Shown piece by piece: positions 53,455-61,464 of a DNA stretch of 64,000 bases. The stretch is taken from assembly GCA_958296015.1 (NCBI GenBank), contig CATQIH010000002.1, positions 1-64,000 on the forward strand, in the 5' to 3' direction. Every line of letters begins with the position of its first letter. The first letter of the stretch is position 1. The notes under the pieces were generated by a model that saw nothing but the letters and a program-made list of their open reading frames with translations, did no database searches and was not told where the DNA came from. The DNA comes from Cyclobacteriaceae bacterium. GTDB lineage: Bacteria > Bacteroidota > Bacteroidia > Cytophagales > Cyclobacteriaceae. Made by a program: the position numbers and the translations under genes.

Positions 53455-54450
53455 TTAAGAAACCTCGCTGATGACCGCAGCAATTTGCTGGTACCTTTCC
53501 CTGATAAAAGATTGCTGAAGATACTCGGGCAGTTCCTGTATCCATGCCTGCACCGTATCTGTTTCTACTGCTTTGGCTACATAGGCTTCATGTACAAAGT
53601 TGAGCAGATCAACAATACCCAGCAGCGACTCATGAAATAGTTTCATATCAATATCAGCTTCTACAAAACGTGCAATCTCGCGATGGTTGGCCGAAATACG
53701 GAGCCGTGAGAGCAGGTTGAAAATAGTGGTATAACCAATGCGCCAGTTCAACTGCTGCCAGTGTTTGTCTTCAAACCGCTGTAGTATCTTGCCTGACTTG
53801 GGGCTGCGTAAGGCTGTCATCGGATTGCCCTGCACCTGCTGCCGCACCTGTAGTGCCCGCTGCCGGTGAGTAGTTCGCAGAAACTGGCCGATCTGACGTT
53901 GGGCTTCCTCATCAGTGGTGGCCTGTTGCAGTCCGGGCTGGTATTTGCCATAAGGCAAACGGTAAACCCGTGGCTGGTGCGGATGCCCTGACGCATAAAA
54001 CGAAACAATGCCAGGATAAGCCCCCCTGGCAATCAGCCGTCCGCTTTCTTTCTCCACTTTGCCAGGCCACCGGGTATCTTTATGATGCAAGGCAAGCAAG
54101 GCAAACAGCGTCTCCTGCACGCTGTAATAAGCCTGTGGGAAGGTCCAGTGCAGGGCATGTTTCAGATAGGTACTGTCTCCCATGTGTGCAGTAGTACGTA
54201 GCGTATATTCAGTATGCCAGCTATTGACCAGGTGTTTTCTGATATTTTCCTTTTGCTGATCCGAAAGCTTCGTACCAAACTCTCTGAAATAAGGCAAATC
54301 CTGTAACTGATAAGCATCGGTCTGATGCCGGAGGTGAAAATACAGACCAGAAAAATGGTTGAGAAATACCTGTGCCGGAATAGATCTTCGCCATTGTAGC
54401 TGCTCTTCGGCTGACTGCTGTATGTCAATATCTAAGGATTCTTTCATCAT
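53455..54450 (-). CDS. Hypothetical protein of unknown family, 331 aa
   Basis: The protein is soluble and largely helical, without signal peptide or membrane segment. It contains a central, beta-like block RARGAYPGIVSFYASGHPHQPRVYRLPYGKYQP in modified form, and a helical C-terminal half (about 230-331) with SRLRISANHREIARFVEADIDMKLFHESLLGIVDLL. The ends are acidic or polar. I do not recognise the family. The ATG at 54450 has a second ATG directly after it. It is a single gene between a terminator and the rimK unit, so no context hints at its role. Confidence 0.7.
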   Translation of the reverse strand: MMKESLDIDIQQSAEEQLQWRRSIPAQVFLNHFSGLYFHLRHQTDAYQLQDLPYFREFGTKLSDQQKENIRKHLVNSWHTEYTLRTTAHMGDSTYLKHALHWTFPQAYYSVQETLFALLALHHKDTRWPGKVEKESGRLIARGAYPGIVSFYASGHPHQPRVYRLPYGKYQPGLQQATTDEEAQRQIGQFLRTTHRQRALQVRQQVQGNPMTALRSPKSGKILQRFEDKHWQQLNWRIGYTTIFNLLSRLRISANHREIARFVEADIDMKLFHESLLGIVDLLNFVHEAYVAKAVETDTVQAWIQELPEYLQQSFIRERYQQIAAVISEVS

Positions 54451-54604
54451 TTGTTTTATCTTATATACTTATTATAAGAACATATCTATGATGAAAATAA
54501 TTTGCTCAGAAACAAATTTTGTAGCTATTTCAGCAAATTTTTGAGATGTTAAGGAAACTTATATCTTAAATAAATACTTATTTTGAGTATACGCTAATTA
54601 TCTC

Positions 54605-54660
54605 CCCATCAACAAGTCATCACATCCTCCCATCAATAAATCACCACATCCCCCCATTAA
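54605..54660. repeat. 24-bp tandem repeat, about 2.3 copies
   Basis: The units at 54605-54628 and 54629-54652 share cccatcaa and tcaccacatcc-type segments and differ at four or five positions. A partial third copy begins at 54653. It extends to the stop codon of the desuccinylase-like gene on the other strand. The composition (catcaa, catcacatc) is like that of the repeat at 59025-59096. Confidence 0.75.
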
Positions 54661-55586
54661 TATCCAATATGAAACAATGCCTCTCCCTGGCTGACCAGCG
54701 GATGGTAGTTGATGCAGATAATATAACCGGGATACGAGGCGGTGACTTTCTTCTCAAACTCACCATACGGATCAGTGATAACACCCAGCATAGAACCTTT
54801 CTCCACATAAGTGCCATTTTGTGCGGTAGCGCGGAACATGCCGGAGTACTTTGCCCGTACCCAACTCGATTTCTTCAGCACCACCGGCATACTCTCCACC
54901 GGTGGACTGTCCTTTCTCATGCCCAGGTGGTGGAGCACCCGTAAGGCTCCGTTAACACCTTCGTTGATGGCATATTCATCCAGCCGGAGCGATTCGCCGC
55001 CTTCGTAGAGCAGCACAGATTTGTCGATAGATTTGGCTGTTTTTCGCAGTGATTTGTCCAGGTATTTGGAGGCCAGGATAAACGGCGGACTGAAAACGTG
55101 TCCGAGTTCGGTGCTGTCTTCATCGTCCAGTACGCAGCGCACCTGTGGGAAGTTGGAGCGGCTGGCTCCGCCGGTATGAAAATCCAGTGCATAGTCTACG
55201 TGTTCTATCACACCGTGCAGCAGCGTCCAGGCAATACGGCTGGCCAGAGAGCCTTGTGGTGAGCCAGGAAACACCCGGTTGAGATCGCGCCCGTCAGGCA
55301 CCATGCGGCTTTGGTTGATAAACCCGAAGATATTCATGATCGGAATGCAAACAATGGCTCCACTGATAGGCTTGTGATAGCCTGCCCGGATCATCCGGCG
55401 AATGATCTCCACCCCATTGATTTCATCTCCGTGAAGCCCTGCCAGCAGCAACATAAAAGGGCCTTCTTTCCTGGCGCGGTTGATAATTACGGGAATCTCT
55501 ACGTGCGTCCGGGTGGGTAGTTTGGCAATGTCCATGTACAACTGGGTAGAACATCCCGGAGGAATGTCCTCACCCAGTATTTTCAT
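54657..55586 (-). CDS. Succinylglutamate desuccinylase/aspartoacylase-family zinc hydrolase, 309 aa
   Basis: The M14-like zinc site is present: H52 and E55 in AGLHGDEINGVEI, and H137 in DYALDFHTGG. The substrate motif DLNRVFPGSP (about 101-110) is also typical. The C-terminal beta-barrel-like domain is complete. I chose ATG 55586; the frame may also start at TTG 55601, which overlaps the end of rimK. In either case the two genes are coupled. In this family the substrate is an acyl or aminoacyl group attached to an amino acid. Next to a RimK-type ligase it may remove or reverse an attached glutamate, which is inference. Confidence 0.85.
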   Translation of the reverse strand: MKILGEDIPPGCSTQLYMDIAKLPTRTHVEIPVIINRARKEGPFMLLLAGLHGDEINGVEIIRRMIRAGYHKPISGAIVCIPIMNIFGFINQSRMVPDGRDLNRVFPGSPQGSLASRIAWTLLHGVIEHVDYALDFHTGGASRSNFPQVRCVLDDEDSTELGHVFSPPFILASKYLDKSLRKTAKSIDKSVLLYEGGESLRLDEYAINEGVNGALRVLHHLGMRKDSPPVESMPVVLKKSSWVRAKYSGMFRATAQNGTYVEKGSMLGVITDPYGEFEKKVTASYPGYIICINYHPLVSQGEALFHIGY

Positions 55587-55597
55587 TGGCCTGCTAC

Positions 55598-56479
55598 TCA
55601 ATCTACTTCTGCGTTTCTTTCGATATACTTAATAATGGTGCCGGCTATATCTTTGCCGGTAGCTGCCTCGATGCCCTCCAGGCCAGGCGATGAGTTGACT
55701 TCCAAAATCAGCGGACCTCTGGCAGACTGTAACAAATCTACACCCGCTACGCTCAGGTTCATGGCCTTGGCAGCCCTGATGGCGACTGTTTCTTCTTCGT
55801 CGGTAAGCTCAATGACTTCGGCACTTCCGCCCCGGTGCAGGTTAGAGCGAAATTCTCCTTCTTTGGCCTGCCTTTTCATGGCACCTACCACTTGCTCGCC
55901 CACCACAAACGCCCGGATATCAGCTCCTTTGGCTTCTTTGATAAATTCCTGCACGATTACCCTGGCTTTGAGCCCATTGAACGCCTCAAGGACAGATTCG
56001 GCAGCCTTCTTGGTTTCTGCCAGCACTACGCCCAGTCCTTGCGTGCCCTCCAGCAATTTAATAACACAAGGCACACCACCTACTTTCTCAATGATCGGCC
56101 TTACATCTTTGGAATAGTTGGTAAACACCGTCTTGGGTAGCCCCAACCCGGCCCTTGAGAGTATCTGTAGGCTGCGCAGCTTGTCGCGGGAACGCACCAG
56201 GGCGATGGATTCTACCGTAGAGAAGACTTTCATCATCTCAAACTGGCGTACGACGGCTGTGCCATAAAAAGTGACAGAAGCACCAATACGGGGAATGATC
56301 GCATCTATATCGGTTAGATGTTCTCCTTTGTAATAAATGGAAGGCTTTTTCTTTTCTATTTCAATATTGCATTTGAGCGTGTCCACAGTACGCATATGGT
56401 GGCCACGATTTCTACCTGCCTCCAATAATCTTTTGGTAGAATAAAGGTTGGGGTTACGGGTTAATACAGCGATGTTCAT
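55598..56479 (-). CDS. rimK: RimK-family ATP-grasp ligase (S6 glutamyl ligase-like)
   Basis: The protein of 293 aa has the three ATP-grasp parts: an N-terminal domain with [20 protein letters not shown], the glycine-rich ATP loop [17 protein letters not shown] (about 137-153) and the metal-binding [13 protein letters not shown] near 265-277. It matches RimK, which adds glutamates to the C-terminus of ribosomal protein S6 in E. coli, though homologues modify other substrates. It is directly followed by the desuccinylase/aspartoacylase-like gene. The gene pair is probably one transcript. The RimK target in Bacteroidota is not established by the sequence. Confidence 0.88.
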   Translation of the reverse strand: MNIAVLTRNPNLYSTKRLLEAGRNRGHHMRTVDTLKCNIEIEKKKPSIYYKGEHLTDIDAIIPRIGASVTFYGTAVVRQFEMMKVFSTVESIALVRSRDKLRSLQILSRAGLGLPKTVFTNYSKDVRPIIEKVGGVPCVIKLLEGTQGLGVVLAETKKAAESVLEAFNGLKARVIVQEFIKEAKGADIRAFVVGEQVVGAMKRQAKEGEFRSNLHRGGSAEVIELTDEEETVAIRAAKAMNLSVAGVDLLQSARGPLILEVNSSPGLEGIEAATGKDIAGTIIKYIERNAEVD

Positions 56480-56524
56480 AAATTAGCGGATAATTTTTTT
56501 GTTCGCAAAATATATAAAATATTA

Positions 56525-59002
56525 CTAAAACTCACCATTCCTTGCATATTCTTCCAGCTTCATTTGCATATTCAGGATACGATCTTCCAGCGTCTCGGAG
56601 CTTAGCTTTTCGCGCATCCGGTCTACCATAATCGGAAAGGCGAACGGCGTAGGTTTTGGCGGGTCGCAGATCATGATTTTCTGCCGTCCGATAGTATGCA
56701 GTAGCGTTTTTAGAGCCGCCTGTTCCAGTTGCTGGTAGATGGCTTCGTGCAGAGCCTGATGCAGCAGCAGGTTATCCGGATCATACTTCTCAAACACCTC
56801 GTAAATGATCTGTGCCGATGCCTGCAAATGCCGGTTGCCAATATTCTTGCCCGGATAACCCTGAAAGATCAAACCGGCAATTGCCCCGATTTCTCTGAAC
56901 CTGCGCTTGGCCATTTCCGTGCTGTTGATACTTTGCAGTACATCATCCAGCAGGTTTTCCGTAGAAAACAGATCTACTTCCAAGGCTTCTTCCAGTGGAA
57001 TCTCTTTATCAGAGAGCAGCTCAAAGCCATAGTCGTTCATCGCAATAGAAAAGCTGATAGGCTGCACCTGCGCAATGCGCCAGGCCACCAGTGCCGACAG
57101 CAGTTCGTGCACACTCCGACCGGCAAACGGATACATAAAGATATGGTACCCTTCGGAAGAATGCAGCCGCTCAATCAGCAGGGTGTGGGAGTCGGGTAGG
57201 GCAGACCACTGATCCTGCAAGTGCAGTAGCGGGGCGATGGCTTTGAGTTCCACATCAGTATCATCGCCGCGGATAAACTGGTCCAGCTTATAGCGGATCA
57301 TCTCCGAAAGCTGAGAAGAAAGCGACATCCTGCCACCACTCCATCGTGGGATAACACCGTTTTTGCCACGGGCACGGCTTACCAGTGCGGTCATATCTTT
57401 GATGCGTTCCAGCTTCAGGTTTCTGCCGGCAAACCAGAAGTTATCGCCTTTATTGAGCCTTGCGATAAAGCTTTCTTCTACCGAGCCGATATAGCCGCCA
57501 CTCATATACTTCACCTGTAGCACCGGATCGCTCACAATGGTACCCATCGAGAGGCGGTGGCGCATGGCTGTTTTGCGGTTAGTTACTTTGTATACGCCAT
57601 CTTCCACCACCACTTTGGTAAACTCATCGTACTGTCCCAGGCTTTCGCCACCGGTCGTGATAAACCTAAGTGCCCACTGCCAGGCAGCATCGCTGAGGTC
57701 TCTGAACGCGTGGGTAGCCCGCACTTCCTGCAAGGCCGCCGCTTCTGTAAAGCCTTCGCCCACGGCCATTGTCACCAGGTACTGCACCAGCACATCGTAG
57801 GTAAGCTCCATCGGCTTTTTAGCTTCAAATATTTTCTGCCGGATGGCCTCCTGAATGGATGCCGACTCCAGCAGTTCTAGCGAATGAGTAGGCAGAAAAT
57901 GAATGACACTGCTGGCACCTGGCTGGTGTCCGCTCCGACCGGCCCGTTGCAGAAAGCGGGAAACGCCCTTCGGACTACCTACTTGTATGACCGTCTCTAC
58001 CGGACGGAAATCTACGCCCAGGTCCAGGCTAGAGGTGCAGACTACCAGTTTGAGAATACCCTGGTGCAGGGCTTCTTCCACCCAGGTACGTACCTCATTA
58101 TCAAGTGAGCCATGATGCATGGCCATTTGCCCGGCCAGGTCTGGTACTTTGTATAGCAGTGTCTGATACCAGATCTCCGTCTGCGCCCGGGTATTGGTGA
58201 AGAGCAAGGTCGTCTTGCTGCGGTCTATGATGGGTAATATTTTATCAATCAGCCGAATTCCCAGGTGACCCGTCCAGGGAAACTTTTCTACCGCATCGGG
58301 CAGGATGGAGTGTACGCTGATTTGCTTGTCGATATTGGCCTTGATGATGACGGAAGGCTGTGCAGGCGTAGGTCCTAGCAGCACGTCTTTGGCTTGTTCC
58401 AGGTTGCCGATGGTGGCTGAAATGCCCCAGGTGCGTAACTGCGGGCAGATGGTACGCAGCCGGACAGCCGCCAGTTCCATCTGCACACCACGCTTGCTGC
58501 CCAGCAGTTCATGCCATTCATCCACCACCAGGCAACGCACTTTTTTGAGATGGCGGCTATGGTCTTTCTGGGCAAACAGCAGGTGCAGACTTTCAGGCGT
58601 AGTAATCAGGCATTCGGGCATATGGCGCAGCTGTTTCTGGCGTTCGCTCTGGGTGGTATCACCGCTACGCACGGCCACTTCCCAGGGAAGCTCCAGCTCG
58701 TGGCAGGCCCGTTGCATGGCCATGCGGATATCTTTGGCCAGTGCTTTCAACGGTGTGATCCAGATCACCTGTAATCCATTGCGGCGTTTTTCTCGGAAAT
58801 TATGGGGATGCTCACTAATAAACTCAAGCAGACAGGGAATCCACAGCGCATAAGTTTTACCACTGCCAGTAGGTGCATTAAGCAGCCCGCTCTGGCCGCC
58901 AAGCAAAGCATCTCTCACCTGCTGCTGAAAAGGAAAAGGTTGCCAGCCCTTCTGCTGATACCACTGATCGGCCAGGTCTAGCGCAAAAGATATGTCTGAC
59001 AT
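56525..59002 (-). CDS. Lhr-type ligase-associated DEXH-box DNA helicase, 825 aa
   Basis: The protein is of the long Lhr-like family annotated as a ligase-associated DNA-damage-response DEXH helicase. The Walker A is APTGSGKT (43-50) and the Walker B is DEWH (D161-H164). Motif III is SATIGN, and the C-terminal half contains the arginine-finger motif QRAGRSGHQPGAS. The long C-terminus past about 430 carries the winged-helix and Lhr-specific regions. It would unwind DNA in repair. The partner ligase, exonuclease and phosphoesterase of the usual cluster are absent here. I chose ATG 59002; the open frame runs on to 59134 because it reads through a repeat, giving a histidine/serine-rich start unlike the family. 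Confidence 0.9.
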   Translation of the reverse strand: MSDISFALDLADQWYQQKGWQPFPFQQQVRDALLGGQSGLLNAPTGSGKTYALWIPCLLEFISEHPHNFREKRRNGLQVIWITPLKALAKDIRMAMQRACHELELPWEVAVRSGDTTQSERQKQLRHMPECLITTPESLHLLFAQKDHSRHLKKVRCLVVDEWHELLGSKRGVQMELAAVRLRTICPQLRTWGISATIGNLEQAKDVLLGPTPAQPSVIIKANIDKQISVHSILPDAVEKFPWTGHLGIRLIDKILPIIDRSKTTLLFTNTRAQTEIWYQTLLYKVPDLAGQMAMHHGSLDNEVRTWVEEALHQGILKLVVCTSSLDLGVDFRPVETVIQVGSPKGVSRFLQRAGRSGHQPGASSVIHFLPTHSLELLESASIQEAIRQKIFEAKKPMELTYDVLVQYLVTMAVGEGFTEAAALQEVRATHAFRDLSDAAWQWALRFITTGGESLGQYDEFTKVVVEDGVYKVTNRKTAMRHRLSMGTIVSDPVLQVKYMSGGYIGSVEESFIARLNKGDNFWFAGRNLKLERIKDMTALVSRARGKNGVIPRWSGGRMSLSSQLSEMIRYKLDQFIRGDDTDVELKAIAPLLHLQDQWSALPDSHTLLIERLHSSEGYHIFMYPFAGRSVHELLSALVAWRIAQVQPISFSIAMNDYGFELLSDKEIPLEEALEVDLFSTENLLDDVLQSINSTEMAKRRFREIGAIAGLIFQGYPGKNIGNRHLQASAQIIYEVFEKYDPDNLLLHQALHEAIYQQLEQAALKTLLHTIGRQKIMICDPPKPTPFAFPIMVDRMREKLSSETLEDRILNMQMKLEEYARNGEF

Positions 59003-59024
59003 GCCAGAAGAACGACTGAGATAG

Positions 59025-59096
59025 TGATGATGTTTTGATGAGTTGATGGGTTGATATGATGATAGGTTGATATGATGATGCGTTGATGAGGTGATC
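59025..59096. repeat. 16-bp tandem repeat rich in gttgat/gatgat, about four copies
   Basis: The clearest units are 59049-59064 and 59065-59080, which share ggttgatatgatgat. The flanks 59025-59048 and 59081-59096 are more diverged copies. It lies just upstream of the helicase start on the other strand, and artificially extends that reading frame. It resembles the repeat at 54605-54660 in sequence style, seen on the opposite strand. Confidence 0.75.
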
Positions 59097-59146
59097 GAGG
59101 AGTTAGATGTAAGGATTATAAAAATTATTAACAAAATATTAGTATA

Positions 59147-59154
59147 TAAATTTG
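59147..59154 (+). promoter_or_regulatory. Candidate -7 promoter box (TAAATTTG) of the 59207 gene
   Basis: The octamer fits TAnnTTTG, and its end is 53 bases before the ATG at 59207. No -33 TTTG is found at the normal spacing. It is plausible in the AT-rich promoter region, but chance is possible. Confidence 0.4.
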
Positions 59155-59206
59155 TATTGATTATTTTTACTTGAGTTTATGTACAACACTTAAAGATTAA
59201 AAAACA

Positions 59207-61369
59207 ATGAAGAAAATTTATTTTTTTACCTTTTTGGTGATGCTATTTGCCACAAACGTAATACACGCACAACAATTTGAACTAAACCAGGATATCACGG
59301 TCGGAAAGTTACGTGGTTCAACAGGTGCCATGTACCACAACCAGGCAGTGTATGCTGGTTATGGAAAGGTTTTTCTGTTTGAAAAGCAAGACAACAATCA
59401 ATGGAAATTAGCCGCTACACTACAGGCTGACGAAGGATCAGATCAATTCGGCATTTCGGTTGGTATTACACAAAATCGTGTGATTGTAGCTGACAAAGAT
59501 GGTAGTGCCTTTATTTTTGAGAAGTTGGTGGGTAAATGGCAACAGACGCAACGTATTGTACTGCCACCCAACAATTCAGGAGAAAATATTCCTGTGCCGG
59601 AAGTTGCCATTTCAGAGAATGATGCTTTTGTAAGCAATCCTGGTACTTATAATAATGGTGCAGGTACGGTTTACGTGTATCGTAGGAATACCATAGGTAC
59701 CTGGGAACAAACACAGGAATTGCCTGCCCCTGATCAAATTGACGGTGTCCAGTTTGGCGGTAATGACGTTATAGTAAAAGGCGACCGTATGGCCATCAGC
59801 GCTTTCGGACTTGACTATTACGAAGAGCGTAGTGATCAGACTGCTTACATCTTTGATAAAGATGGTGCAGGCAACTGGAACTATACTGCCACCTTAAAAG
59901 GATATTCTGCTAATTCTGATTTCGCTTATACCAATAGTCTGGCCTTTTCAGGAGCGTATGCATCGATAGGACAGTATGAAACTGAAACCTCTGACGCCAT
60001 CTTGCCCGGAAGTCTCAAAATATTTGAAAATGATGCAAGCACCTGGAGTCAGACGACTGAATTTAGTGCTCCTGACAAAGAAGTAAATGATTATTTTAGT
60101 ATGAATTTGCTGATGGATGGCGATTTACTGATGGCGACCACGCGCCGGAAAGGCTCTTATGTCTACCAGAGAAGTGCAGGCGGAGCATGGGAAAACCAGC
60201 AGACCATTCGGGATTATTATGTGGCTGGCCTCTCAGGAGATGATGCTATTGCACATGGACCAGATCCCACTGCCGTCTATTTTTTCTCTAAATCGGCTAA
60301 TACCAAGCCTATTGCTGTCACTGGTTTCAACCTGGTGGATGCAAAAACTAACCAAATTATACAATCTCTCAAAGATGGAGACGTGATTGATCTGGATAAG
60401 CTTACCTACAAGGATTTCAACGTGCTGGCAGTAACAGAAGGGGGAGGTGTTAAAAGTGTAGCCCTGGAATTGAAGGGAGCCATCCGTCAATATGAATCTG
60501 AAAAGCTGCTCATTCAACGTACAGAAAACAGCGCTCCTTATGCGTTGTTTGGTGACAAAAACGGGGATGCCCGCAACTGGAATCCTGAGCCGGGCTATTA
60601 TGTGCTGGTAGCTGTTCCTTATACAGAAAAAGGTAACAAAGGACTGGCCGGACGAGCATTAAGTATAGCATTCAATGTTATCGAGAGAGGTGGTAGCGTT
60701 ACTAAGCCTGCACCAATGCTTGCTGCCAACGCTGAGTCTAAACGCAAAATGGACATTGTATTTTTCCTGCTGGATGCAGACCATTTTGAGGTGCTACAGG
60801 AAATACGTGACGAAGATGTAATCAACCTGAGGGCGTATGGCAATAAAAACTTCAATATTTTAGCCAAACCTAGAGAAAAGACCGGAAGTGCTGTCATTGA
60901 GGTCAGACTGCCCAACCAGTTTTACCAGAAAAGAACAGAGAATAAGATGCCTTATACAGGCTTTGGGGATACCAAAAACAGTTACAGAAACTGGGAGCCA
61001 GAGCTGGGAAGATACACCCTGAAAACTACAGGCTATCGCTCCGACAATGCTATCTCTAGCCTTGGTAGTCACGAAATCCATTTCAGTATTATAGACGAAC
61101 CAGTAGCCAATCCTGCAGTGACCCACATGGCATTATCTGCTTTTTCTATCTATCCAAATCCATCCACTACAGAGGTGAATGCCAAAGTCAGTGCGAAAAG
61201 TCAGTACACGTTGTATATATATGACCATGTTGGAAATATCGTCTACAGAAAAAATGGTAAAGGAGGTAGTATTGAGAACATGAGACTAAACCGGCAACTT
61301 CCTGGTATCTACATGGTCGTGCTGGAAACGGATGGCAAGCGAGAGACACAGCGACTGGTGATAGAATAA
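59207..61369 (+). CDS. T9SS-secreted protein with repeat-propeller N-terminal half, 720 aa
   Basis: The protein has a signal peptide (KKIYFFTFLVMLFATNVIHAQ). The N-terminal half (about 20-360) carries repeats around VFLFEKQDNNQWKLAATLQA, AFIFEKLVGKWQQTQ, VYVYRRNTIGTWEQTQELPA and related strands. This pattern is like FG-GAP-type beta-propellers. Two related beta-sandwich domains follow (about 365-490 and 510-630), which share R-T-E-N and R-N-W-E/N-P motifs (FGDKNGDARNW, FGDTKNSYRNW). The end (SIYPNPSTTEVNAKV to QRLVIE) is a type A T9SS sorting domain. It is likely a surface protein with a ligand-binding role. No enzymatic motif was recognised. Confidence 0.85.
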   Translation: MKKIYFFTFLVMLFATNVIHAQQFELNQDITVGKLRGSTGAMYHNQAVYAGYGKVFLFEKQDNNQWKLAATLQADEGSDQFGISVGITQNRVIVADKDGSAFIFEKLVGKWQQTQRIVLPPNNSGENIPVPEVAISENDAFVSNPGTYNNGAGTVYVYRRNTIGTWEQTQELPAPDQIDGVQFGGNDVIVKGDRMAISAFGLDYYEERSDQTAYIFDKDGAGNWNYTATLKGYSANSDFAYTNSLAFSGAYASIGQYETETSDAILPGSLKIFENDASTWSQTTEFSAPDKEVNDYFSMNLLMDGDLLMATTRRKGSYVYQRSAGGAWENQQTIRDYYVAGLSGDDAIAHGPDPTAVYFFSKSANTKPIAVTGFNLVDAKTNQIIQSLKDGDVIDLDKLTYKDFNVLAVTEGGGVKSVALELKGAIRQYESEKLLIQRTENSAPYALFGDKNGDARNWNPEPGYYVLVAVPYTEKGNKGLAGRALSIAFNVIERGGSVTKPAPMLAANAESKRKMDIVFFLLDADHFEVLQEIRDEDVINLRAYGNKNFNILAKPREKTGSAVIEVRLPNQFYQKRTENKMPYTGFGDTKNSYRNWEPELGRYTLKTTGYRSDNAISSLGSHEIHFSIIDEPVANPAVTHMALSAFSIYPNPSTTEVNAKVSAKSQYTLYIYDHVGNIVYRKNGKGGSIENMRLNRQLPGIYMVVLETDGKRETQRLVIE

Positions 61370-61410
61370 ACAGTAGACTGCCAAACCTGAAACTCGTTTC
61401 ATAAAGTCAT

Positions 61411-61440
61411 AAAAAAAGCTCCCATATGGAGCCTTTTTTA
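61411..61440. terminator. Terminator between the T9SS gene and aconitase
   Basis: The arms gctcc and ggagc (61418-61422 and 61428-61432) lie between seven A on the left and six T on the right, one base off perfect. It can serve both convergent genes. Confidence 0.8.
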
Positions 61441-61464
61441 TGTCAGTTAAATAGAAAACCAATC

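Noticed and set aside
56525-59134. Upstream extension of the helicase to 59134
   Set aside because: The added 44 residues are translated tandem repeat (serine/histidine-rich). The family begins at the ATG at 59002.
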